Origin: Lewinellaceae bacterium
Lineage (GTDB): Bacteria > Bacteroidota > Bacteroidia > Chitinophagales > Saprospiraceae
DNA length: 64,000 nucleotides
Assembly (NCBI GenBank): GCA_020636405.1
Contig: JACJXW010000004.1
Span: forward strand, 4,018,001-4,082,000
Direction of reading: 5' to 3'
Shown here: piece by piece, positions 7,982 through 16,829 of the stretch
Layout of the letters: each line of letters begins with the position of its first letter
Numbering within the stretch: position 1 is the stretch's first letter
Made by a program: the position numbers and the translations under genes
The notes under the pieces: model-generated
Told to the model about the DNA's origin: nothing
The model's database searches: none
The model's input: only the letters and a program-made list of their open reading frames with translations

Positions 7982-9958
7982 TTACTGCCGCCTGATCTCC
8001 ACGATCTCCACCCGCCGTTCCCGGGCCGCATCCGGATGGTAGATGGAATTGCGCAGGTCATCCAAAGCGTCGCTGACGGTACTGGCCGCCTCGGCTTCCC
8101 CGAAAGGGCGCTCACTGATCACCAGCTGGCCACTTTCCAGGTAGGGCTGGAAAATACCTTCTTCATAGGTTTGGAAATGGTTGCGGACGCTGCTGATGCG
8201 GCGACGGCTTAGAGCCAGGTTGTAGTCGCTTTTTGCCCGGGGGCTGGTATACCCCTTTAGAAAGATCTCCACCCGGTCACCGGAATTAAGGCGCTGCAGG
8301 AGGATCTCCGAGAAGCGCAGCAGAAAGTCATAACCTTTTTGCGCTTCTTCTTCAAAAAACTCATCTACGGCATAGTTGGCCTCATCGCGGCGTTCTCCTT
8401 CCAGCGGTTCGGCGAAAGCTTCCCGGTAATCCGGACGGCGGGACAAATAGGTTTCAAAGGTTTCGCCGTACGTTTTTTTCGTGGTGGTGCGGCGGGTCCG
8501 GCGGTCTGGTTCGTCATTGTCGAAATAAAGGGCCAGGGGGAGAAAATCCTCCAGCCGGGTAGGGATGCCAGGCTCGAGGGGCGGCTGCTTCGGCTCGAGG
8601 GGCGTAAGCCCCACTACAGGAACGGTATCCCGTACCGGAGGCTCCTCCGGGATAGGTTCAAAACGGTAAATATCATTACAACAAGCTTTATTCGCCTCAT
8701 CCAGGTAGAAAGAACCCGGACGGTTAGAGGACAAGTAGCCAGAAGTGCCATTTTCATCCAGAACGTAATAAATATCATTGTAGCTGGAATTGGCCGGAGC
8801 TCCCAGGTTTTGAGGAGCTGCCCAGGCCTGCCCGCGATAGGACTTATACACATCGAACCCGCCCAGCGCCGGATAACCATCGGAGCTGAAGTACAAGGTT
8901 TGAGAGGGGGTGTGAAAAAAAGGCGTAATGTCGTCAAATTCGGTATTGATCTCTTCCAGCAGGCTGGGGCGGCTAAAAGCATTTTCCTCCTTTTCCACCC
9001 GGGCCCACCAGAGATCGAGCCCTCCGGGGCCGCCCGGCCGGCTGGAAACAAAAAGCAGGACTTCGGCCTGAAGGACGGAGTCGTAGCCGATGCTGGGCTG
9101 GGTAGAGGTATAGTTTGGATCGTTTATGCTTTCCGGCAATTTGACTGCACGGGTGCTCCACCTTCCCCTCTTGTCTTTATTGCGGTAGAAAATGGCACAT
9201 CGGATCTCGGTGGCGTTAATGTAATCACAGCGGGTGAAGTAAAAACGGCTGCCATCCAGGCTAAAGGCCGTATGTGCGGTATGCAGGTTATCCTCATTAA
9301 ACCCTCTGCCTAGCGGGCGGCCGCGGCTCCCTCCCCTCTGGTACAGCATTTTGGTAACCAATCGTTTCGGTTTGTAGTCATCCTCCTGCTTTTCATAGCG
9401 AAAAGAGGAATAGAGCAGGCTATCTCCAAGTGGATAGGGCGCGAATTCCGAATAATCGGTATTCACTTTTCTGCCCAGGTTCTCTATTTTAATGCGTTCA
9501 GGTTGCTTTTCCTGTTCCTTTGCCCAATCGCAGGTGATGATCTCCTTTCGGGCCAGAGTGGCATAGGGCTCCACCACCTCCGCCCCGGCCAGATAGGATT
9601 GGAAGTAAGCGCTGGCCTCATCGTACTTCCCCTGGCTTTTCTTGACCTGCCCCAACCGGTAATTTGCGATAGGGAAACGGCTTCCTTCCTTACTTTCCAC
9701 CACTTTGCTGAAATACTGTTCAGCCAACTCGAAAGCATAGAAACGGCGGGCAATCTCTGCGTATTGGAACTGAATGTCCACATTGCCGGGCTGAAACTCC
9801 AGGGCGGCGGCATAATGTTGCAGGGCCGCATTATAGTCTTTCTTTTCCAGCGCTTCTTCGGCTGCTTTCACATAGGCTTTGAAAGACTGGCCCTGGACCA
9901 GGGCCGGAGCGGCAGCAAGTATCCAGCAAATTGAAAAAAGAAGAGGTAATCTGGCCAT
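7982..9958 (-). CDS. PorE-like TPR / PD40 propeller / OmpA outer-membrane protein
   Basis: A 658-residue envelope protein. Domains in order: signal peptide (1-23, ending VQGQ), TPR helices (about 25-110), a WD40-like PD40 beta-propeller (about 190-440, with repeats such as LYFSSDGYPALGGFDVY and GYLSSNRPGS), and a C-terminal OmpA-like peptidoglycan-binding domain (about 530-655, LKGYTSPRAKSDYNLALSRR). This order matches PorE of the type IX secretion system and related gliding proteins, which tie the secretion apparatus to peptidoglycan. It lies 66 bp downstream of a PorP/SprF-family gene on the same strand, a frequent pairing in Bacteroidota. The ATG at 9958 is chosen because it starts the signal peptide. 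Whether this is the main T9SS PorE or a paralogue serving an adhesin cannot be decided here. Confidence 0.85.
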   Translation of the reverse strand: MARLPLLFSICWILAAAPALVQGQSFKAYVKAAEEALEKKDYNAALQHYAAALEFQPGNVDIQFQYAEIARRFYAFELAEQYFSKVVESKEGSRFPIANYRLGQVKKSQGKYDEASAYFQSYLAGAEVVEPYATLARKEIITCDWAKEQEKQPERIKIENLGRKVNTDYSEFAPYPLGDSLLYSSFRYEKQEDDYKPKRLVTKMLYQRGGSRGRPLGRGFNEDNLHTAHTAFSLDGSRFYFTRCDYINATEIRCAIFYRNKDKRGRWSTRAVKLPESINDPNYTSTQPSIGYDSVLQAEVLLFVSSRPGGPGGLDLWWARVEKEENAFSRPSLLEEINTEFDDITPFFHTPSQTLYFSSDGYPALGGFDVYKSYRGQAWAAPQNLGAPANSSYNDIYYVLDENGTSGYLSSNRPGSFYLDEANKACCNDIYRFEPIPEEPPVRDTVPVVGLTPLEPKQPPLEPGIPTRLEDFLPLALYFDNDEPDRRTRRTTTKKTYGETFETYLSRRPDYREAFAEPLEGERRDEANYAVDEFFEEEAQKGYDFLLRFSEILLQRLNSGDRVEIFLKGYTSPRAKSDYNLALSRRRISSVRNHFQTYEEGIFQPYLESGQLVISERPFGEAEAASTVSDALDDLRNSIYHPDAARERRVEIVEIRRQ

Positions 9959-10024
9959 AATATTTGTAATAAGTTCGACCATCCCGGTAATCCCCACCTG
10001 CATTGGCATGCCTGGGTTGTAAGG

Positions 10025-11029
10025 TCAAAAAATAGGGCATGCTTTGAATTCTGCGGGTGGTTTGACGTGACTGATGACGTACTGTACGGACAACTCCGGC
10101 CCTCCGTTGCGGTTTGTAGCTGCTGTAAAGGGTGAGGTATTGACATCATAGCTCAAGCCCAGGCGCCAGTTTTTATAGTACACGTCCAGATATCCTACCA
10201 CCGCATCGCTGAGGCGGTACCCAATGCCCAGCTGCAGGGCAAGTTCTCTGCCTTTCTCCTGGCTGAGGTGAAACCTTCCGCCCGCCATTCCAATAATCTC
10301 CTGATAAGTACCCTGTCGTTGCCCCAGTAGGTTGAAGGCCAGGTCCCAGCGTTCTGTTAATTCCAGGAAACCCAAAGTATGTAAGTTGAAAAGTACGGGC
10401 AGGCCCACGCTCCCATCGTTGAAAAAAGAAAGCGTCGGCTGGTTCAGGTGAACGGCTCCCAAACCTGCCCAGGCGCGACTTCGGGTACCTTCCGGCTGGT
10501 AGAACCAATTGATGCCGGCGCCCAGGCTGAAGAAGCCCGAAGCAGTTGAACTGAAGGATTCGGCCGTTGGCGTCCCGGGGTCAAAAACGTTATCCGAGAA
10601 CTGGTCCGCAAAATTGAATTGGCCCGGCTCCAGCGCGCGCTGCCCGAACCGCAGTTGCAGCCCGGCGCTGAGTATGTGTTCATCGGCGGCGCGCCAATTG
10701 AAAGCGCCATGCAGTGCCAGTTGCAGCCAACTCAATGCCGCATCGCCTGCCTGGTCGTAAGCGAACGCCCCTCCCAGCCCCAGCCAGTTGTCGCCCAGCC
10801 AGGGTTGGAACACCTTCTGGCTGTAAGCACCGAAGAAGGTTTCGTATGGAACCGGAACGCTGAACCATTGGTTGCGATAAGTGGCGCCGAACCGCTGATC
10901 TTCGTCAAAAGCGCCAACCAGAGCAGGGTTGAGCGATAACGGCGCATGATGAAACTGGGAGAAATGCACATCCTGCGCTGACAAGGCCAACCGACAAAAA
11001 CACAAAAGGAAAAGGGTTTTCTTAATCAT
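10025..11029 (-). CDS. PorP/SprF-family outer-membrane protein (type IX secretion associated)
   Basis: A 334-residue beta-barrel protein of the PorP/SprF family. Members sit in the outer membrane and help export or anchor type IX secretion substrates. After a short signal peptide (ending LALSAQ) it shows the family N-terminus DVHFSQFHHAPLSLNPA and the motif ATYRNQW, followed by alternating aromatic strands and the C-terminal YDVNTSPF and GGPELSVQY typical of the last strands. The ATG at 11029 is preferred to the TTG just before it. It is followed by the PorE-like gene, forming a two-gene unit. Confidence 0.9.
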   Translation of the reverse strand: MIKKTLFLLCFCRLALSAQDVHFSQFHHAPLSLNPALVGAFDEDQRFGATYRNQWFSVPVPYETFFGAYSQKVFQPWLGDNWLGLGGAFAYDQAGDAALSWLQLALHGAFNWRAADEHILSAGLQLRFGQRALEPGQFNFADQFSDNVFDPGTPTAESFSSTASGFFSLGAGINWFYQPEGTRSRAWAGLGAVHLNQPTLSFFNDGSVGLPVLFNLHTLGFLELTERWDLAFNLLGQRQGTYQEIIGMAGGRFHLSQEKGRELALQLGIGYRLSDAVVGYLDVYYKNWRLGLSYDVNTSPFTAATNRNGGPELSVQYVISHVKPPAEFKACPIF

Positions 11030-11145
11030 CAAAAAAAAGTTCGGCGTTTGGATCAGATGGTGCGTTTTGGAGGCCTGGCAAAGGCCGAAAACAAGCCATT
11101 CCTTTCAAACTCAAATGGAGATTTTTTTTGATCAATACCAGGCCG

Positions 11146-11174
11146 TTGAATTCTGGCCAATACTGTTAAATTTG
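11146..11174 (+). promoter_or_regulatory. Bacteroidota-type promoter for coaE
   Basis: TTG at 11146-11148 and TAAATTTG at 11167-11174, spacing 18 bp, an excellent match to the phylum consensus. The transcript would start near 11181 and carry a leader of about 85 nt before coaE. Confidence 0.6.
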
Positions 11175-11264
11175 TTTTGATCCAAGATAGGGGAAAGTTA
11201 CCAACTTTCGAAACGAATAATTTTCCAGCGATGGATTTTGACCGCAATACTGCATTTAAGGACT

Positions 11265-11885
11265 ATGAGTAAAAATAACAAGCCCATTTTAAAGGTGGGA
11301 ATCACCGGTGGTATAGGAAGTGGAAAAACTACTGTTTGCCGGGTTTTTGAAACGCTCGGCATTCCAGTGTACTATGCAGACAGCCAGGCCCGGCAGCTCA
11401 TGGTCAGCGATCCCCGGCTGGTCGCTGGCGTCAAAGCGCTCTTCGGCGCCAGGGCCTACCTTAAAGATGGTACGCTAAACCGCCCCTTTATTGCCAAACA
11501 GGTTTTCAATAACAAGGAAAAATTACAGCAACTCAACAGCCTCGTCCACCCGGCAGTTGCGGAAGATGGCGTCCGTTGGCACTGCGCCCAGGAAAATGTC
11601 CCTTACACCTTAAAAGAAGCTGCACTGCTATTCGAAAGCGGCAATTATAAACAACTGGACAAGGTGATCACAGTCTTTGCCCCCGAGGAGTTGCGCATCC
11701 GCCGCGTCATGGAACGCGACCAGATCAGCGCGGGGGAAGTGCGCGCCCGCATGGACAAACAAATGGCCGAAGAGGAAAAGATCAAACGTTCCGATTTCGT
11801 TATTTACAACGATGAAGAGCACTCGCTGATCCAACAAGTACTGGACATCCACCGTACCCTACTGGCTTTAATAGCATCATCATGA
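11265..11885 (+). CDS. coaE: Dephospho-CoA kinase
   Basis: Catalyses the last step of coenzyme A biosynthesis, ATP-dependent phosphorylation of the 3'-hydroxyl of dephospho-CoA. The 206-residue protein has the P-loop GGIGSGKT at residues 15-22, the DSQAR substrate-binding stretch near 40 (family D-x-x-A-R), a helical CoA-binding segment, PLLFE-like ALLFESG near 122, and RRVMERD near 146. I use the ATG at 11265 because upstream in-frame codons add a non-conserved tail. Its TGA stop overlaps the ATG of the next gene by 4 bp (ATGA at 11882-11885), implying translational coupling to the LOG-family protein. Confidence 0.95.
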   Translation: MSKNNKPILKVGITGGIGSGKTTVCRVFETLGIPVYYADSQARQLMVSDPRLVAGVKALFGARAYLKDGTLNRPFIAKQVFNNKEKLQQLNSLVHPAVAEDGVRWHCAQENVPYTLKEAALLFESGNYKQLDKVITVFAPEELRIRRVMERDQISAGEVRARMDKQMAEEEKIKRSDFVIYNDEEHSLIQQVLDIHRTLLALIASS

Positions 11886-13012
11886 ATACATTACCCGGAC
11901 GCGAAACACTGATCACGGAGATAAAGAATTTCGACCAGTTTAGCCGGAATGGGGCTTCGCTGAAAAACTGTACGCTCCAGGCCCTGGATTTCACTCAGAG
12001 AAAGGTGGACTGGGGCCGGTTCGAGATCGAAAATACGACCTTCCTGGGTTGTGGCCTTGGCCTGGAAGAAGAGATCTTCCTGAGGCGGCGGGGCGCTTAC
12101 ATCTACAACGCCCCCTCTACCCTGCCCTACAATCCTTTCCGTTGCGCCCTCTATTCCTGGCAGGAACTGATGGAAGGGTTCGATGAGGACGAGGACAGCA
12201 GTAAGGACCTGCAGATCTACCGGCATTTTTCTGCCAACAAATTCAATCCCAATATTAACGAAGCCCTTTGGCAGCGCATCCACGACCACTCCATCGATGA
12301 TGCTTTGCGCAACTTGTTGCAATTTGACCACGACGGCATGACCCGGCGCCCTTGTGTGGGCTTCATGGGCGGCCACAGCACCCGGCGCGACGATCCCTTT
12401 TTCAGGAAAACGGCCCTGGCTGCCAAATTACTCGCAGAGAACGGCTATTTCATCGTCTCTGGCGGCGGCCCCGGCATTATGGAGGCCACCAACCTGGGAG
12501 CTTATTTCCGTGGGAAGGAAGAAGCAGCCCTGCTCGACGCCATCACGATGCTCACAAAAGCGCCCCATTACAAAGATAAAGGCTACCATCAGCAGTCCCT
12601 GGAAGTCTTACAAAAGTACCCCGGTGGCGCCGAGACCCTCGCTATTCCCACCTGGTTTTACGGCCACGAGCCCAGCAATCTTTTCGCCTCGCATATCGCA
12701 AAATATTTTTCGAACAGCATCCGCGAAGATATGCTGCTGGCCATCAGCTTATACGGTATCGTCTGTGCCCCCGGAAGCGCCGGCACTACGCAGGAGATCT
12801 TCATGGACGCCACGCAGAACCACTACGGCACCTTTAACTACTACAGCCCCATGGTCTTCCTCGGCCGCCGGCGATATGAGATAGAAACGCTCATCTTCCC
12901 CCTGCTGAAACAGTTGGCCTGGGGCAAAAAATACTACGACATGCTTTTCATAACGGATGAGCCGGAGGAGGTGCTGGGGTTTTTGAAGGGGCATCCGCCG
13001 GTCAAGGTGTAG
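11882..13012 (+). CDS. LOG/TIGR00730-type Rossmann-fold protein with N-terminal extension
   Basis: A 376-residue protein whose C-terminal two thirds (from about 155) is a lysine-decarboxylase-like LOG fold. GGGPGIMEATN at residues 194-204 is the nucleotide-binding signature of cytokinin-activating phosphoribohydrolases, and APGSAGTTQEIF near 296-307 takes the place of the usual PGGxGTxxE, so a Gly is replaced by Ser. Characterised relatives cleave nucleoside 5'-monophosphates to base and ribose 5-phosphate. Residues 25-60 read like degenerate pentapeptide repeats (ASLKNCTLQALDF), and residues 60-150 match nothing I know. The start codon overlaps the coaE stop. The real substrate is unknown. 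Confidence 0.75.
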   Translation: MNTLPGRETLITEIKNFDQFSRNGASLKNCTLQALDFTQRKVDWGRFEIENTTFLGCGLGLEEEIFLRRRGAYIYNAPSTLPYNPFRCALYSWQELMEGFDEDEDSSKDLQIYRHFSANKFNPNINEALWQRIHDHSIDDALRNLLQFDHDGMTRRPCVGFMGGHSTRRDDPFFRKTALAAKLLAENGYFIVSGGGPGIMEATNLGAYFRGKEEAALLDAITMLTKAPHYKDKGYHQQSLEVLQKYPGGAETLAIPTWFYGHEPSNLFASHIAKYFSNSIREDMLLAISLYGIVCAPGSAGTTQEIFMDATQNHYGTFNYYSPMVFLGRRRYEIETLIFPLLKQLAWGKKYYDMLFITDEPEEVLGFLKGHPPVKV

Positions 13013-13024
13013 ACTGGGGAATTG

Positions 13025-13103
13025 GTGGATTCGTGATTCGTGATTCGTGGATTCGTGATTCGTGGATTCGTGATTCGTGGATTCGTGGATTCGTGGATTC
13101 GTG
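13025..13103. repeat. Tandem array of GTGATTC / GTGGATTC units
   Basis: About ten units of mixed 7-nt (GTGATTC) and 8-nt (GTGGATTC) length with no interruption, in the 167-bp gap between the convergent LOG-family and photolyase genes. All units are in the same orientation. The same unit occurs near 19.8 kb and 35.3 kb, so this is a dispersed family and not a one-off slip. No ORF, inverted ends or transposase are attached. Confidence 0.9.
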
Positions 13104-13179
13104 TATTGGTCAACCAGTTCCGGACACCGGGCAAATGCCCATACCAGAGTATTGAGAAAAGAATGCACCAATACAATTC

Positions 13180-14541
13180 CTATTCCCCTTCCGCCCTATC
13201 CAGCCCGGCCTTATAGGTTTCCAGGCAGCGTTCCCGGGCCATTTTATGGTCGACTATGGGCTTGGGATAGGCGGAAGTACCGTACTCCGGCACCCATTCT
13301 TTGACGTATTTCAGGTCTTTATCGAATTTTTCCTGTTGAGAGTAGGGATTAAAAATGCGGAAGTAGGGTGCAGCGTCGGTCCCGCTTCCGGATGCCCACT
13401 GCCAGCCGCCGTTGTTGCTGGCCAGGTCGTAGTCCAGCAGTTTTTTCGCGAAGTAGGCCTCGCCCCAGCGCCAGTCGATGAGCAGGTGCTTGGTGAGAAA
13501 GCTGGCGGTGATCATGCGTACGCGGTTGTGCATGTAGCCGGTTTGGTTGAGCTGCCGCATGCCGGCGTCGACGATGGGGTACCCCGTCTTGCCTTCACAC
13601 CACTTTTTGAATTCCTCCTCATTATTGCGCCATTGGATATAATCATATTTCTCGCGGAAAGAACGTTCCACAACATGAGGGAAGTGGGCCAGGATCATGG
13701 CGTAGAAGTCCCGCCAGATGAGCTCATTGAGAAAGGTTTCGTTCAATTGCCTGGCCCTCCAGGCTTTTTCGCGGATGCTGATGGTGCCGAAGCGGAAGTG
13801 GATGCCCAGCCGGGAGGTACCATCAATGCCGGGAATATTCCGCGTTTTGTCATAGTTGCGGATCAATCCTCGGCTGACGGTTTTAGAGGGGATATCAATA
13901 TCGGTATTTTCGAAGCCCATCTCCCCCAGCGCGGGGACAGGTTGTTCCTGCAGGGGAAGAAAGTTACCAAAATAGTCTTCGGTGGGATAGGGTTTCAGAA
14001 AATAGGAAATACTCCCGGCCTCGCCTGCTTCGCCCGGCCATTTTTCCATTCTGCTCTCCAGTTTTTCCTTCCACTTTCGGCTATAGGGCGTGAAAACCGT
14101 GTAGGGATCGCCGTCACTTTTCAGGACCTCACCCTTTTCAAAGACCACGTGGTCTTTGAACACATGCATGGGGACGCCCATCTCCTCCAGAAGTTTGGAG
14201 ACCTCATCGTCCCTTTTAATAGCATAAGGCTCATAGTCCCGGTTGGTGTAAACGGCTCCAATATCGTATGTTTCGAGCAGCGCTTTCCAAACTTCAATGG
14301 GGGAGCCGTATTGCACTACCATACTACTGTCCAGGCTTTTTAGCTCGCCCTGCATTTCCTGAATGGTGTCATGGATAAACTCGACCCGGGCATCTTTTTT
14401 ATCCTCGAGTTCGTCCAGTATCTCCCGGTCAAAAATAAACAGCGGCAAGACCGGGTATTCTCCTTTCAAAGCGTGATACAAACCGGCATTGTCCTGCAGG
14501 CGCAGGTCCCTTCTGAACCAGAAAATGCTGACTTTCGGCAT
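13180..14541 (-). CDS. phrB: Deoxyribodipyrimidine photolyase (class I, cryptochrome/photolyase family)
   Basis: A 453-residue FAD enzyme that repairs UV-induced cyclobutane pyrimidine dimers using blue light. The N-terminal antenna domain opens with VSIFWFRRDLRLQDN. The C-terminal FAD domain contains MHNRVRMITASFLTKHL and NNGGWQWASGSGTDAAPYFR, nearly identical to E. coli PhrB and including the Asn-rich loop at the flavin and Trp residues of the electron-transfer chain. EKFDKDLKYVKEWVPE and PIVDHKMARERCLETY near the C-terminus are also PhrB-like. The ATG at 14541 starts the conserved N-terminus. The absence of a C-terminal cryptochrome tail and the strong match to PhrB favour repair over signalling. 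Confidence 0.95.
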   Translation of the reverse strand: MPKVSIFWFRRDLRLQDNAGLYHALKGEYPVLPLFIFDREILDELEDKKDARVEFIHDTIQEMQGELKSLDSSMVVQYGSPIEVWKALLETYDIGAVYTNRDYEPYAIKRDDEVSKLLEEMGVPMHVFKDHVVFEKGEVLKSDGDPYTVFTPYSRKWKEKLESRMEKWPGEAGEAGSISYFLKPYPTEDYFGNFLPLQEQPVPALGEMGFENTDIDIPSKTVSRGLIRNYDKTRNIPGIDGTSRLGIHFRFGTISIREKAWRARQLNETFLNELIWRDFYAMILAHFPHVVERSFREKYDYIQWRNNEEEFKKWCEGKTGYPIVDAGMRQLNQTGYMHNRVRMITASFLTKHLLIDWRWGEAYFAKKLLDYDLASNNGGWQWASGSGTDAAPYFRIFNPYSQQEKFDKDLKYVKEWVPEYGTSAYPKPIVDHKMARERCLETYKAGLDRAEGE

Positions 14542-14727
14542 AAGAATTTTCCTTTTTCGCAAGGGAAACAGAGGAAGGAAGTTATTGTTTATTTCAACTG
14601 CAGCCCCAGGCTACTAACTTTTTTACCAGGAAAAACCCAATTCAGGGCAAAGTCTTTTAAATTTGGACACTTTTAGGAACAAAACAGGCAACCTGTTTTT
14701 TTGGAGTTTTCTTCAACAACATCAACC

Positions 14728-15651
14728 ATGAAATACGCATACTTTTTTGCACTCCTTTCTGTGCTCACGCTCATGGGCTGCCAGTCCGAACAGGAAAAGG
14801 CCCAGTCTCAGATCACTGAACTTGAGAAACAACTCGAGGACGACCCGAAAACGGAAAAGGCGCAGGAGGTACTGGAGGCCTACCAGGATTACATAAACCG
14901 GTTCCCGGAGGACCGCAACGCCACTCCGCGCTACCTGTACCGGGCAGCTGCATTGCAGTACCGAATGAATCGTTTCTCGAGCGCGGTATCGTTCCTTACG
15001 CAGTCCATCAAAGATTTTTACGAGTCCTCCAATACCCCTAAGTCGGCCATTTTCCTGGGGGACCTCTACCAGGAAAAGCTGGGCAACGAAGAGAATGCCA
15101 CTACCATTTATCAGGCACTTATTCGGGCCTTCCCGGATTCGGAGGAAGCGAAAGCAGCCCACGACAAACTGCCGGAGGGGCTGGCCTCCCTTGAAAGCCG
15201 CATCGAAGAAATGGGCAGCCAGATGTTCGACGACTCTACCGGGCGCATTGAATATAGAGCTGCCAATAACTTCATCACCTCCGCCGAACTATACGCCTTG
15301 ATCCTGCCCAAATCTGAAGGAGCACCGGACATGCTGTACAAAGGCGCGGAAATCGCCCGGACGATCCGTTCTTTCGACAAGGCACTCGGCTTATATGCCC
15401 AGATCAACGAACTCTACCCTGAGAGCACAAGAGCCCCGCAGGCACTGTTCATGCGGGCATTTACCCTGGATTCGGACCTCAAAAGGCTCGATGAGGCCAA
15501 GACCCTGTACGAACAGTTCGTCGCCGACTATCCAGACGACGACTTCGTCGATGATGCTCATATCTTGTTGGAAAACCTTGGCAAGGATGATGAGGAGATC
15601 ATTCGTTCATTCACAGAAAAGAATGATGCAGAAGCGGAGGAAGTACAATAA
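14728..15651 (+). CDS. TPR-repeat lipoprotein
   Basis: A 307-residue lipoprotein with a signal peptide and lipobox LMGC (Cys near residue 17), then helical tetratricopeptide repeats across most of the chain: DYINRFPEDRNATPRYLYRAA, YQALIRAFPDSEEAKAAHDKL and LYEQFVADYPDDDFVDDAH are each recognisable TPR-like helix pairs with the BamD/YbgF pattern of Tyr-Pro-Asp turns. Such proteins are scaffolds at the inner face of the outer membrane. The ATG at 14728 is used because the in-frame TTG at 14701 would bury the signal peptide. A TAAATTTG box at 14658-14665 may be its promoter. The exact partner is unknown. Confidence 0.78.
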   Translation: MKYAYFFALLSVLTLMGCQSEQEKAQSQITELEKQLEDDPKTEKAQEVLEAYQDYINRFPEDRNATPRYLYRAAALQYRMNRFSSAVSFLTQSIKDFYESSNTPKSAIFLGDLYQEKLGNEENATTIYQALIRAFPDSEEAKAAHDKLPEGLASLESRIEEMGSQMFDDSTGRIEYRAANNFITSAELYALILPKSEGAPDMLYKGAEIARTIRSFDKALGLYAQINELYPESTRAPQALFMRAFTLDSDLKRLDEAKTLYEQFVADYPDDDFVDDAHILLENLGKDDEEIIRSFTEKNDAEAEEVQ

Positions 15652-15683
15652 GGAAAATCCGTTCCAACAAGCTCAGAAGGCTT

Positions 15684-16151
15684 TTATAGCTTGATATCTA
15701 TTGCTTTTCGGTCGAAAGGGTTGAGCGCTACGCCGACTACCTGAGCTTCCGCCTCTACCCGATATTCCGACCTGACACCACGAAGGGCTTTGGCGGCCTG
15801 CGCCAGCCCTCCGAACAGGGGATTCTTTTTGCCAAACTCCTCCACATTGGATCGGACGATACTGAACGGCAGGCGGAAGGGTACTTCAATGACTTCTTCA
15901 ACAGGGATCTCGATGGCCTGGCTGATCTCCGCAACACCCAATTCGTATTCGTCGATAAGCTTGTCTGCACCGCGCCCACGGGAATACTTCTCGATGAGCA
16001 CGATCTTAATCCCAATAACCGTTTGCGGGTTAAGCGACTGGAAACGAATGGTTCCATTGACCTCCCTCAATCCGGCGTTTACCTCTTCGGGAAGTACCAG
16101 TTCCAGCTTTACGCCTTCAATGCCCAACCATTTCTTCACTTTCCCTAACAT
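15684..16151 (-). CDS. Spo0M-like arrestin-fold protein
   Basis: A 155-residue cytoplasmic protein matching the N-terminal part of the sporulation-control protein Spo0M family, which adopts an arrestin-like beta-sandwich. The visible pattern is an initial amphipathic helix (KVKKWLGIEGVKLEL), then strands (VNGTIRFQSLNPQTVIGIKIVLIEKYSRG, shown as separate strands in the fold) and IPVEEVIEVPFRLPF. Despite the family name, homologues occur widely in non-spore-formers and their role is unclear. It is the last gene of the minus-strand group that starts with the Fe-S proteins, 51 bp after the preceding gene, and it converges on the TPR lipoprotein. Confidence 0.68.
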   Translation of the reverse strand: MLGKVKKWLGIEGVKLELVLPEEVNAGLREVNGTIRFQSLNPQTVIGIKIVLIEKYSRGRGADKLIDEYELGVAEISQAIEIPVEEVIEVPFRLPFSIVRSNVEEFGKKNPLFGGLAQAAKALRGVRSEYRVEAEAQVVGVALNPFDRKAIDIKL

Positions 16152-16202
16152 AGTGCATTTTTTTGTTGAGTTTAATCCTTGGTGCGCTGACCTCTTCTGC
16201 TT

Positions 16203-16682
16203 TCACACCATCCGCTTGTGCCAGCTTTGGCGCAGAGGCCTAAGCCATTTTTGGTCCAGAGCCTCCTTGGTATTCACCAGGGTATCGAACACCAGAGTAT
16301 CATCGTTGATGCTTCCTTCCTGATAGAGGCGGGAGAATTCTTCCCGGCCTACGGTAAACACTTCTTCTCCGTCCTTATAGGAAAAGGCCATCCGGTCAAA
16401 CAGGTTAACCCCGTACTCTGCCTGCAGCTGCTTGAGGAAGTACACGGACTTATCGATGGAGCAGCCGCTGGCGTCCGCCTGGCTTTCGTCGACCATCAGG
16501 ACGATGAAGCGGTTGTGCAGCACGTCGGCATGGGCACGCAACTGCCGGTTGTGACTGACCCAACTCTGAGCAAAAGCCTGCACTTTAGACCGTATCCCGG
16601 GAAGGTCTTCATCCCGGAACGGTTGGTTGGACTGATAGATCCAGACGCGGGTGTTATCAGGCAACGTATCGTATATAGACAT
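16203..16682 (-). CDS. Conserved Bacteroidota protein (often mislabelled ABC transporter ATPase)
   Basis: A 159-residue soluble protein starting MSIYDTLPDNTRVWIYQSN, a signature I associate with a small family widespread in Bacteroidota. It is frequently annotated as an ABC transporter ATPase, yet it has no Walker A, Walker B or ABC signature, so that label is not supported by the sequence. Visible features are RFIVLMVDES (an acidic strand end near 57), CSIDKSVYFLKQL near 72 with a single conserved-looking Cys, and a C-terminal helix. It lies in the same operon direction as the two Fe-S proteins, a neighbourhood I recall from other Bacteroidota. Function unknown. Confidence 0.7.
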   Translation of the reverse strand: MSIYDTLPDNTRVWIYQSNQPFRDEDLPGIRSKVQAFAQSWVSHNRQLRAHADVLHNRFIVLMVDESQADASGCSIDKSVYFLKQLQAEYGVNLFDRMAFSYKDGEEVFTVGREEFSRLYQEGSINDDTLVFDTLVNTKEALDQKWLRPLRQSWHKRMV

Positions 16683-16829
16683 GGTTATCGGTTGTATTTC
16701 TGGTATTATTTGTTCCTAGAATTAAATAACACTTTTGTTAAGCGGTAGTTTTAGGCGTAAAAGAATGGCCAGATGTTCATTGAGGCCCTGGACGGAAGAA
16801 CCTGCAAACAAACAACGCCCCTAAGCACC

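Noticed and set aside
13025..13103. CRISPR array
   Set aside because: Units are 7-8 nt with no spacers and no cas genes nearby.
16203..16682. ABC transporter ATPase
   Set aside because: The common database name for this family, but no Walker A, Walker B or ABC signature is present.
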